From the NCBI GenBank assembly GCA_001724025.1, contig MEDJ01000004.1, positions 62,001-126,000 of the forward strand: a stretch of DNA of 64,000 nt, written 5' to 3'. Origin of the DNA: Acidobacteria bacterium SCN 69-37. GTDB taxonomy: Bacteria > Acidobacteriota > Vicinamibacteria > Vicinamibacterales > SCN-69-37. Below are positions 24,045 through 31,374 of the stretch, in pieces. A program made the translations under genes and the position numbers. Under the pieces are notes generated by a model. That model was not told the origin of the DNA and did no database searches. It saw only the letters and a program-made list of their open reading frames with translations. Within the stretch, counting starts at the first letter, position 1. Each line of letters starts with the position of its first letter.

Positions 24045-24181
24045 GGCGACGCATGCGTCGCCCCTACCCGGCCGGGAAACAGGCCGACGGGCCGTTCGGG
24101 CGACGCCGCGGACGGGGCGGACGCGCCCGATTCGCGGGGGGGCGACGCACCCGATCCGTAGGGGCGACGCATGCGTCGCCC
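24040..24181. repeat. Paired GGGCGACGCATGCGTCGCCC palindromes between dinB and hemH
   Basis: Two copies of the palindrome seen at 1758-1785 bracket this convergent junction: an imperfect one at 24040-24069, with one G missing in the left arm and containing the dinB stop codon, and a perfect core at 24162-24181, two bases before the hemH stop. The roughly 90 bp between them holds degenerate relatives (GGGCGACGCCGCGGA, GGGGCGACGCACCC). Nothing else is encoded here. Confidence 0.85.
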
Positions 24182-24183
24182 GG

Positions 24184-25182
24184 TCAGTCCCACCCGGCCA
24201 GTTCGCGCGTGACGATCCGGGTCATCCCGTCCACCCAGGCCTCGTTCACGTTGAGGCAGGGGATGAGCCGGTAATCGCGTCCGCCGGCGTGACGGTACTG
24301 CTCCCGCCCCGTGATGCCGATCTCCTCGAGGGTCTCGAGACAGTCGGCCAGGAATCCGGGGCAGAACACGGCCAGGCGTTCGAATCCGCGCCCGGCCAGT
24401 TGCTTCAGCGTCTGGTCGGTGTACGGGCGCAGCCATTCCTCGCGGCCGAAAAGCGACTGATACGACATCGTCAATCGATCCGGCGGCCAGTCGAGCGCCG
24501 CCGCAAACGCGCGCGTGGTCGCCGTGCAGTGCTCGGGATAGGGATCGCCCAGTTCGGCATAGCGCTTCGGAATGCCGTGAAAGCTGAGGACGATGTGATC
24601 GGGTACCCAGTCGACGAAGGCCCGGCGCGCCGAGTCGACCAGTGCGTCGATGTAGGCCGGGTCGTCGGGATAGGGCGGCACCACGCGGAGCGGCGACACC
24701 ACGCGTTCGGGCATCAGGACCCGCATGACGTCCTCGAGGCTCGACCCGGTGGTGGCGCTGGCGTATTGCGGGTACATCGGGAAAGCGAGGAAGCGATTGC
24801 AGCCGCGCGCGCGCAGGTCGGCGACCGCTCGTTCGGTCGACGGATTGCCGTATCGCATGGCCACGGCCACGCAGGGAGCGCCGTCGCCCATCGTGTCGGC
24901 GAGCTGCGCCTCGAGGGCCCGCGCCTGGGCCTCGGACGTGACGAGCAGCGGCGAGCCCTCGGGACTCCAGACCGATGCATACAGCCGGGCCGACCGGGCC
25001 GGCCGCGTCACGAGCACGACGCCATTGAGGATCGCCCACCAGAGCGGGCGGAACGTGTCGACCACGCGCACGTCCGACAGGAACTGACGGAGATACCGCC
25101 GCAACGCGGGCGTCGTGGGGGCATCGGGGGTGCCGAGCTGGAGCAGCAGAATGCCGGTTCGCGACCGTGCGGACTGAGGCAT
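24184..25182 (-). CDS. hemH: Ferrochelatase
   Basis: Inserts Fe2+ into protoporphyrin IX, the last step of heme synthesis. The 332-residue protein carries GILLLQLGTPDAP at the N-terminus and the signature LSFHGIPKRYAELGDPYPEHC with the metal-binding histidine. The C-terminal VFCPGFLADCLETLEEIG carries the conserved glutamates. A GTG directly before the ATG at 25182 is an alternative start. It is divergent from the hemA operon across a 99-bp region that contains the putative HemR-like box, so both transcripts could be controlled together. The stop lies two bases from a dispersed palindrome. Confidence 0.95.
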   Translation of the reverse strand: MPQSARSRTGILLLQLGTPDAPTTPALRRYLRQFLSDVRVVDTFRPLWWAILNGVVLVTRPARSARLYASVWSPEGSPLLVTSEAQARALEAQLADTMGDGAPCVAVAMRYGNPSTERAVADLRARGCNRFLAFPMYPQYASATTGSSLEDVMRVLMPERVVSPLRVVPPYPDDPAYIDALVDSARRAFVDWVPDHIVLSFHGIPKRYAELGDPYPEHCTATTRAFAAALDWPPDRLTMSYQSLFGREEWLRPYTDQTLKQLAGRGFERLAVFCPGFLADCLETLEEIGITGREQYRHAGGRDYRLIPCLNVNEAWVDGMTRIVTRELAGWD

Positions 25183-25234
25183 CACGCTAGCCTATCATCG
25201 CACCACGCCGACGCTTGGTGAGACGGTTTTCAAT

Positions 25235-25250
25235 AGACAAAGCAGTGACA
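25235..25250 (+). promoter_or_regulatory. Direct repeat resembling the HemR box, between hemH and hemA
   Basis: AGACA (25235-25239), six bases, then TGACA (25246-25250). The 11-base period equals one DNA turn, as expected for a head-to-tail OmpR/PhoB-family dimer. I recall the Leptospira HemR box as TGACA-N6-TGACA; this site differs at one base. It overlaps the putative -35 of hemA and lies in the only divergent promoter of the heme locus. The locus encodes an OmpR-family regulator itself. Binding is inferred, not shown. Confidence 0.5.
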
Positions 25251-25275
25251 ATTCACCTGATGCGGCCGATAGAAT
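25245..25275 (+). promoter_or_regulatory. Putative hemA promoter, leaderless
   Basis: GTGACA (25245-25250) as -35 and TAGAAT (25270-25275) as -10, with 19 bases between (18 if the -35 is read as TGACAA). The -10 ends six bases before the GTG start codon of hemA, so transcription should begin at or near the start codon. No ribosome site is present. Confidence 0.5.
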
Positions 25276-25281
25276 GGCCGC

Positions 25282-26133
25282 GTGCGACTCGCCCTGATCC
25301 ACCGTTCCCCAGGCGAGGATCCACCACCGGTCGACTCCACGGCGTGGCGGACCTGCCTGCGTGAAGTCCATTTCGTTCCCAGCCACCGGATTCCCTACGA
25401 GCACGAAGTCCTGACGGACGCGGATGCGTACGCCCTGCTGCTCGAAATCGTCTGTGGGCTGCGGTCACCGTTGATCGGCGAGACCGAGGTCCAGGCGCAG
25501 TTCAAGGAGTTCCTGGCGTCGGCGGCGGCCCGCGAGAACCGCTGGCTGCGGCAGGTGGGACAGCGGATTCTCGGCGACGCCAAGCACATTCGACACAAGT
25601 ACCTGCAGGGATTCGGGGCGCACTCGTATGGCAGGCTCGCCGCGCGGTACCTCCAGGGCCAGCGGCTGGCGGTCATTGGTACCGGGGCACTGGCGTCGCA
25701 GGTCGTCCAGGTCGCCCCCGACACGACCGTCGTCGATGTCTGGGGCCGCAGTTCGGAACGCGTCCTGCCCACCCGCCCCGCCGGATTGACGTTCTCGCTC
25801 CTGGCCGATGCCGGGCAGCAGGCCGGCACCCGCACACAGTCGACGACGCTCGTCATTGCCGCACCCGTATGGTCAGCAGACCTAGATCGCGTAATCAGGT
25901 GCTATAAGGATCTCGTCAACGTCGTCGACCTTCGATCGACAGACCAACAGACGCCAATCATCGCTCCCGTGCCAACCGTCCGCCTGGGCGATCTGCTGGC
26001 GGACGCCGCGAAGTCCGACACGGGCGGCGCGCCGCGGGTGCGCGCGGCGCGGACCGATATCCGGAGCCTGGCTGTCGCGTTTGCCGGCCGCGAGGAATTC
26101 CGTCCCTTCGGTTGGGACGACGTATGCGCGTGA
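25282..26133 (+). CDS. hemA: Short, divergent glutamyl-tRNA reductase
   Basis: First enzyme of C5 tetrapyrrole synthesis: NADPH reduction of glutamyl-tRNA to glutamate-1-semialdehyde. The diagnostic motif is GLRSPLIGETEVQAQFKEF (family: SLxxGExQIxGQVK). Upstream, RTCLREVHF aligns with STCNRTELY, keeping a cysteine at the nucleophile position. A Rossmann segment follows (LAVIGTGALASQVVQV). At 283 residues it is far below the usual 410-430: the N-terminal catalytic domain is trimmed and the C-terminal dimerisation domain is nearly absent. No frameshift is evident, and hemC overlaps its 3' end by ten bases, so it looks functional. Start GTG; leaderless promoter. Position at the head of the hem operon supports the call. 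Confidence 0.8.
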   Translation: MRLALIHRSPGEDPPPVDSTAWRTCLREVHFVPSHRIPYEHEVLTDADAYALLLEIVCGLRSPLIGETEVQAQFKEFLASAAARENRWLRQVGQRILGDAKHIRHKYLQGFGAHSYGRLAARYLQGQRLAVIGTGALASQVVQVAPDTTVVDVWGRSSERVLPTRPAGLTFSLLADAGQQAGTRTQSTTLVIAAPVWSADLDRVIRCYKDLVNVVDLRSTDQQTPIIAPVPTVRLGDLLADAAKSDTGGAPRVRAARTDIRSLAVAFAGREEFRPFGWDDVCA

Positions 26134-27602
26134 GGCTGCTCAGCAGGGGCAGCGACCTTGCACGACTTCAAACGCGGCTCGTCGAGCAGGCCCTGCGCAC
26201 CTCTGATCCTCAGCTCGACATCGAAAAGATCGTCCGCTCGTCCCTTGGCGATCGCGACAGTCGAATAGAACTCTGGCAATCAACCGAAAAAGGGCTATTC
26301 ACAAGCGACCTGTCCGGCGCTCTCCTGGCTGACGACGCCGACGTGGCGGTTCACTCGTGGAAAGATCTGCCTGTCGAAGGATTCGCGGGGACTGTCGTTG
26401 CGGCCACGCTCGAACGGGCGGATCCCCGGGATGTGCTGCTCGTCCGCGCAGACGTGCTTGCCGCACGCCCCGCGGTTCTCGACGTCCTGACATCCTCCCC
26501 GAGGCGCACCTTCCAACTGGCGGAGAGCCTGCCAGGCCTTCTGCCGTGGCCGATTACGGGCATTGAACCAAAATCCGTTCGCGGCAACATCCCGACGAGG
26601 CTTCAACGTCTGGCCGAGGGGCAGGGGCACGCGCTCGTCGTCGCCAAGGCGGCACTGGACCGGCTGCTGTCGCCGGCATCGGAGCCGGCCACACGCGACA
26701 CGATCCGGCACCTGCTCGCGGGCTTCCACTGGACCGTCCTGCCGCTGCGGGAGTTCCCGACCGCGCCGGCGCAGGGAGCCCTGGCGCTCGAGGTTGCCAC
26801 GGCGCGGCAGGACATCCGGGCGGCCGTCGCGCGCATCTCGCACGAGGCCACGCACCGGGCGGTGGACGCCGAGCGCCAGATCCTGGCGGGTTATGGCGGC
26901 GGCTGTCACGAGGCCATCGGGGCGACGGTGCTCGTGCGCGAGTACGGCGTGGTCACGAGCGTGCGCGGCCGTGCGGCCTCGGGCGAGCGCTTCACCCGCT
27001 GGACGCTCGATCCCGCCGGTCCGCTGCCGCCACCGGCCGAATCGGCGGCGGCCATCTGGCCCCGTCCCGGCGAGCGGGACGGTGCCGTCCGCCGGCCGCT
27101 CGACGTTCGCCTGCCGTCGGACGACAGGGGCTGGTGGGTGGCCCGCGCGGAAGCGGTCCCCAACGGCGTGCAGCCGGATCCGTCCCGCCTCGTCTGGGCT
27201 GCCGGCACGCGCACCTGGCGACGACTGGCCGCGCGCGGCGTCTGGGTCCACGGCTGCTCGGACGGCCTGGGTGACGGCGAGGCGCCGGCGCTCGATACGC
27301 TTGCCGGCCGCACGGTCGCCTGGCATCGTCTGACGCACGCCCGCAGCGGCGCGGCGGACGCGTTCGCCACGTACACGGTGGAGTCGCCGCTCCCCGACGA
27401 TCTGCCGTCGCGGACGCACTTCTTCTGGACCAGCGGTACGCTGTTCCTCGACGCGCTGGCACGCCATCCGGAGATTCGCGGGGCCTGGCACGGGTTCGGC
27501 CCGGGGCACACGTCGCGGGTCGTCCGCGACACCATCACGGATGGCTCGCGCCTGAGCGTCTGGCTGGACTACGAACAATGGCATCAACACATGAGTCGAT
27601 GA
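26124..27602 (+). CDS. hemC: Porphobilinogen deaminase fused to a uroporphyrinogen-III synthase-like domain
   Basis: A 492-residue two-domain enzyme. Residues 1 to about 300 are HemC: RLLSRGSDLARLQTRLVEQAL, VHSWKDLP, SVRGNIPTRL, TAPAQGALALE, and the dipyrromethane-cofactor cysteine in GGGCHEAIGATV. Residues about 330-490 form a separate domain (WWVARAEA..., ALDTLAGRTVAWHRL, THFFWTSGTLFLDAL, WHGFGPGHTSRVVRD) that follows the order of HemD, including the substrate-binding Ser/Thr and GPxT-like segments. No separate hemD is present in the operon. The start overlaps hemA by ten bases; a GTG two codons later is an alternative. HemD assignment is weaker than HemC because that family is poorly conserved. 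Confidence 0.88.
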   Translation: MRVRLLSRGSDLARLQTRLVEQALRTSDPQLDIEKIVRSSLGDRDSRIELWQSTEKGLFTSDLSGALLADDADVAVHSWKDLPVEGFAGTVVAATLERADPRDVLLVRADVLAARPAVLDVLTSSPRRTFQLAESLPGLLPWPITGIEPKSVRGNIPTRLQRLAEGQGHALVVAKAALDRLLSPASEPATRDTIRHLLAGFHWTVLPLREFPTAPAQGALALEVATARQDIRAAVARISHEATHRAVDAERQILAGYGGGCHEAIGATVLVREYGVVTSVRGRAASGERFTRWTLDPAGPLPPPAESAAAIWPRPGERDGAVRRPLDVRLPSDDRGWWVARAEAVPNGVQPDPSRLVWAAGTRTWRRLAARGVWVHGCSDGLGDGEAPALDTLAGRTVAWHRLTHARSGAADAFATYTVESPLPDDLPSRTHFFWTSGTLFLDALARHPEIRGAWHGFGPGHTSRVVRDTITDGSRLSVWLDYEQWHQHMSR

Positions 27603-28570
27603 TCACCGCCGCGCCGTGGTCGCGGCTGCGGCTGCGGCGCACCGAACACCTGCGGGACCTGCTGGCCGAGACCACGTTCGGCAGCGCGCAGCTGATCCAG
27701 CCGGTCTTCGTCGTCGAGGACCTGATCGGCAGCGAGCCGGTGCCGGGGCTGGGCGATACCGCGCGGCACGGACGGGCCGCGGCCCTCGAATCGATGGCGC
27801 GCGATCTCGCCGCGGGCGTCCGCCACTTCATCCTCTTCCCCGTCCCGTCGTCGAAGGGGACGCGGGCGTTGTCGTTCTCGCACGTGGCCTCGACGGTGGA
27901 GGCCATCAAGCGCGAGTTCGGCGACGCGCTGCACCTCTGGGTCGACATCTGCCTGTGCTCGTCGACCACGCACGGGCACTGCGCGATTCTCGACGACGAG
28001 GGCGCGATCGATCTGGATGCGACGCTCGAGGCGCTCGCGCAGGCCGCGGTGGATGCAGCCTCGGCCGGCGCCGACGGGGTCAGCCCGAGCGACATGATGG
28101 ATGGGCGGGTGGCGCACATCCGTGCGGCGCTCGATGCGGCCGGGCACCGGCAGGTGCCCATCATGAGCTACAGCACGAAGTTCGCGAGCCAGTTCTACGG
28201 TCCGTTCCGCGGCGCGGCCGATTCGGCACCGCAGCACGGCAACCGACGGCACTACCAGATCGACGTCCGGGCCCGTCGCGATGCCATTGCCTCGTCGATC
28301 CGGTGCGCTGACGAGGGCGCGGATCTGCTGATGGTGAAGCCGGCGATGACGTCGCTCGACCTGATCGGGCCGATCGGCGAGATCACCGGCCTCGGCGTGG
28401 GGGCGTATCAGGTCAGCGGCGAGTACGCGAGCCTGGTGGCGCTGGCCGAGAAGGGCTTCGCGGAGTTCGACGCCGCGCTGCTCGAAACGCTGCACGTGCT
28501 GCGGCGGGCCGGCGCCGCGTTCATCATCACGTATGGCGCGCGGCGCGCGCGGGCGCTGGGACTGTCATGA
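27599..28570 (+). CDS. hemB: Delta-aminolevulinic acid dehydratase (porphobilinogen synthase)
   Basis: Condenses two 5-aminolevulinates to porphobilinogen. The Schiff-base lysines are in MSYSTKFASQFYGPFR and LMVKPAM. The metal-site region is VDICLCSSTTHGHC, with cysteines typical of a zinc-dependent enzyme. DGVSPSDMMDGRV is the family signature. The ATG at 27599 overlaps the hemC stop (ATGA) and gives 323 residues, the usual length; an in-frame ATG at 27578 would add seven residues. It is followed by hemL with another ATGA overlap. Confidence 0.95.
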   Translation: MITAAPWSRLRLRRTEHLRDLLAETTFGSAQLIQPVFVVEDLIGSEPVPGLGDTARHGRAAALESMARDLAAGVRHFILFPVPSSKGTRALSFSHVASTVEAIKREFGDALHLWVDICLCSSTTHGHCAILDDEGAIDLDATLEALAQAAVDAASAGADGVSPSDMMDGRVAHIRAALDAAGHRQVPIMSYSTKFASQFYGPFRGAADSAPQHGNRRHYQIDVRARRDAIASSIRCADEGADLLMVKPAMTSLDLIGPIGEITGLGVGAYQVSGEYASLVALAEKGFAEFDAALLETLHVLRRAGAAFIITYGARRARALGLS

Positions 28571-29844
28571 CGAATCCGGCCCTCTATGCCCGCGCGATCC
28601 AGACCGCCCCCGGCGGCGTGCACAGCCCCGTGCGCGCGTTCACGAGCGTGGGCGGCACGCCGGTCTTCGTCCAGTCGGCCGCCGGCGCGCGACTGACGGA
28701 CGTCGAGGGGCGCCGATACATCGACTTCTGCCAGAGCTTCGGGCCGCTCATCCTCGGTCACCGTGACGAGACCGTCCGCGCGGCGGTCATCGCGGCAGTC
28801 GACGACGGGTGGTCGTACGGGGCGTGCGAACCGTACTCGCTCGAGTTGGCGGAATGGATCCTGGCGCGCGTGCCGTGGGTGGAGCGGATCCGCTTCGTGT
28901 CGTCGGGCACCGAGGCGGTCATGTCGGCGCTGCGCGTCGCGCGCGCGGCCACCGGACGTGGGCGCATCCTGAAGTTCGAGGGCTGCTATCACGGCCACGC
29001 CGACAACCTGCTCGTGCAGGCCGGCAGCGGGCTGGCCGGCCCTGTGGCGGCGAGCAGCGCGGGACTGCCGGCCGACATGATTGCCAGCACGCTCGTCGCG
29101 CCGCTCGACGACGAATCGGCGATCGATGCGATCTTCGACGCGCACGGTGCCGACATTGCCGCGGTCATCGTGGAACCGGTGCCGGCCAATTACGGGTTGC
29201 TGCCGCCGCGGCGCGCGTGGCTCGCGCACCTGGCGGCGCGTGCCCGCGCGGCGGGCACGCTGCTCATCCTCGACGAAGTCATCACCGGGTTCCGCAGCGG
29301 CGTGCGCGGTGCGGCGGACGTCTACGGCATCACGCCCGATCTCGTCTGCTACGGCAAGGTGATCGGCGGCGGCTTTCCCGTGGGCGCGTATGCCGGGCGC
29401 GCGGACCTGATGCGGATGGTGGCGCCCGAAGGGCCTGTCTACCAGGCGGGGACGCTCAGCGCGAACCCCGTGGGCATGCGCGCGGGCCTGGCCACGCTGC
29501 AGCGCGTGGAGGCGATCGACGGGTGGGCCGCACTCGAGACGCGCACGGCCACCTTCGTCGACGCTCTCGGCACGCGGCTGCGCGCGATCGTGCCGGATCT
29601 GATCATCGTCAGGCACGCGTCGATCTTCTGGCTGTGCCGGACGTCGGCGCCCGTGCGTCAGCCGCAGCGGATTCCGTCGGCGCATGCCGAGTGGTACCGA
29701 CGGTTCTTCCACGCGGCGCTGGCGCGCGGGGTCTATCTGCCGCCCTCGGCGTATGAAGTCTGCTTCCTCTCGATCGCGCACGACGACGCGGTCCTCGCGG
29801 AGGCGGCCGAGGCCCTGACCGCGGCGGCCGGAGACGTGGGCTGA
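28567..29844 (+). CDS. hemL: Glutamate-1-semialdehyde 2,1-aminomutase
   Basis: PLP enzyme converting glutamate-1-semialdehyde to 5-aminolevulinate, the partner of HemA in the C5 pathway. It has 425 residues. The PLP lysine is K264 in CYGKVIGGGFPVGAYAG, and the Asp that contacts the pyridine nitrogen is in LLILDEVITGFRSG. PGGVHSPVRAFTSVGG is the usual N-terminal segment. It overlaps the hemB stop by four bases, and the histidine kinase gene starts two bases after its stop. Its presence confirms a glutamate-based, not glycine-based, route. Confidence 0.96.
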   Translation: MTNPALYARAIQTAPGGVHSPVRAFTSVGGTPVFVQSAAGARLTDVEGRRYIDFCQSFGPLILGHRDETVRAAVIAAVDDGWSYGACEPYSLELAEWILARVPWVERIRFVSSGTEAVMSALRVARAATGRGRILKFEGCYHGHADNLLVQAGSGLAGPVAASSAGLPADMIASTLVAPLDDESAIDAIFDAHGADIAAVIVEPVPANYGLLPPRRAWLAHLAARARAAGTLLILDEVITGFRSGVRGAADVYGITPDLVCYGKVIGGGFPVGAYAGRADLMRMVAPEGPVYQAGTLSANPVGMRAGLATLQRVEAIDGWAALETRTATFVDALGTRLRAIVPDLIIVRHASIFWLCRTSAPVRQPQRIPSAHAEWYRRFFHAALARGVYLPPSAYEVCFLSIAHDDAVLAEAAEALTAAAGDVG

Positions 29845-29845
29845 C

Positions 29846-30697
29846 ATGCCGGCGATGCCCGCGTCGCGCACCCGGATGCACTACATCGCGGCCGTCGCGT
29901 GGCTGACGTTCACGGTCTCGCTCGCGTCGTGGTGGTGGATCATCGGGCTGTCGATGCCGACGCGGCACCGGATGTTCCTGTGGGAAGGCGCCACGTTCAT
30001 CCTGGTGCTGGTGGGCGGCGGCGTGGCGATTCTCATCGCCATCCGTCGTGAAGATCGGCGGCGCCAGGCGCTCGAGATGTTCTTCATGTCGTTCACGCAC
30101 GACCTGAAGACCTCGCTCGCGAGCGTGCAGTTGCAGGCCGAGGGGCTGCGGGCGGATCAGGAAGATCAGCCGGATCCGGCCACGCGCCGGCCGATCGATC
30201 GGTTGCTGCAGGATGTCGTGCGGCTGCAGATCCAGCTCGAGAATTCGCTCTTCGTCGCGCAGCCCGACGGCCGGCTGCTGCAGGAGCGCCTGGACGTGGT
30301 CGCGGCGATTGAACGGCAGCGCGAGGACTGGCCGAGGCTGGGCGTCGACGTCCACGGCTCGGGCACGGTGCTGGCCGATGCGCGGGCGCTCGACACGGTG
30401 CTGCGCAACGTGCTGCAGAACGCCGTCCTGCACGGTGCGGCAACCGCGGTCGAGATCCGCGTCGATCGCGTGCCCGGCGACATCGTCCGGCTCGCGATCG
30501 AGGACAATGGATCGGGTGTCGACGCGGCGAGCCTGGCGCAGCTCGGCGAGGCCTTTTCGCGGCCGAGCGAGACGAGCGGCACCGGCATGGGCCTGCACGT
30601 GAGCAGCCGGCTGGTGGCGCGGATGGGCGGCGCGATGCGGTTCGGCATGGCCGGTGACGGTCTGCAGGTGACGATCGAGCTGCCGGAGGCCCGGTGA
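29846..30697 (+). CDS. Sensor histidine kinase inside the heme operon (HemK-like)
   Basis: A 283-residue kinase. Two membrane segments (about 13-35 and 43-66) are joined by a very short loop, so there is no periplasmic sensor domain and sensing is probably within or at the membrane. The dimerisation helix carries H85 in SFTHDLKTSLASVQL, a variant H-box lacking the usual Pro. The ATPase domain has an N box (VLRNVLQNAVLHG), G1 (EDNGSGVD) and G2 (GTGMGLHVSSRL). It lies between hemL and hemE and overlaps the regulator gene by one base. That position matches the HemKR pair I recall from the Leptospira hem locus; heme-related sensing is inferred. Confidence 0.88.
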   Translation: MPAMPASRTRMHYIAAVAWLTFTVSLASWWWIIGLSMPTRHRMFLWEGATFILVLVGGGVAILIAIRREDRRRQALEMFFMSFTHDLKTSLASVQLQAEGLRADQEDQPDPATRRPIDRLLQDVVRLQIQLENSLFVAQPDGRLLQERLDVVAAIERQREDWPRLGVDVHGSGTVLADARALDTVLRNVLQNAVLHGAATAVEIRVDRVPGDIVRLAIEDNGSGVDAASLAQLGEAFSRPSETSGTGMGLHVSSRLVARMGGAMRFGMAGDGLQVTIELPEAR

Positions 30698-31374
30698 TGG
30701 CGCGCATCCTGCTGGTCGAGGACGAGCCCTCGCTCGGGCGCACGCTGTGCGAGCGGCTGCAGAAGGAGAAGTACGAGGTGACGTGGGCGCAGACGGTCGC
30801 GGCCGCCGACGCGGCGCTCGCATCGAGCCGCTGGGACATCGCCATCGTCGACGTGAAGCTGCCCGATGGATCGGGATTCGGCCTCGCGCGGCAGATCAAG
30901 CGATCGTCGCTCACGCCGGTGATGTTCATGACGGCGCTGAATTCGGCCGAGAACCGGCTCGAAGGATTCGAGATCGGCGCCGACGAGTACCTGCCGAAGC
31001 CGTTTCACCTGAAGGAATTCATCCTGCGGGTGCGGCACGTGCTGACGACGCAGCGCGTGCCGGAGGTGCTGCACGCCCGGGGCCGGCAGATCGATCTGGC
31101 GGCGCTGTCGGTCGTGGGATCCGACGGCGTCCGCGTGTTCCTGCAGGTGCGCGACGCGCGCGTGCTGAAGCTGCTGATCGCGTCGGCGCCGAGCGCCGTC
31201 GATCGATCCGAGATCCTCGATCGGGTCTGGGGTCGCGATCAGTATCCGACGACGCGCGCCGTGGACAACGCAATCGTGCGGATTAGACAGGCTCTGCAGG
31301 ACGACAGCGGCGAACTGATCCGATCGGTTCGCGGTATTGGCTACCAGTGGACACTGGAGCCCGGGGAATCGTAA
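30697..31374 (+). CDS. OmpR/PhoB-family response regulator inside the heme operon (HemR-like)
   Basis: A 225-residue regulator with a receiver domain (1-120): acidic pair in VEDEPSLG, phosphorylated D52 in IAIVDVKLPDGSG, Thr in FMTALNS, and Lys in YLPKPFHLKEF. A winged-helix DNA-binding domain follows (about 130-222; LDRVWGRDQYPTTRAVDNAIVRIRQAL, IRSVRGIGYQW). GGAGG lies 8 bases before the ATG, and the start overlaps the kinase stop as TGATG. Its expected head-to-tail binding mode matches the direct repeat found between hemH and hemA. The stop overlaps the hemE start (TAATG). Confidence 0.92.
   Translation: MARILLVEDEPSLGRTLCERLQKEKYEVTWAQTVAAADAALASSRWDIAIVDVKLPDGSGFGLARQIKRSSLTPVMFMTALNSAENRLEGFEIGADEYLPKPFHLKEFILRVRHVLTTQRVPEVLHARGRQIDLAALSVVGSDGVRVFLQVRDARVLKLLIASAPSAVDRSEILDRVWGRDQYPTTRAVDNAIVRIRQALQDDSGELIRSVRGIGYQWTLEPGES

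Noticed and set aside
25282-26133. hemA as a pseudogene because of its length
   Set aside because: No internal stop or frameshift, key motifs are kept, a promoter is visible and the next gene overlaps its end, so a short functional enzyme is more likely.
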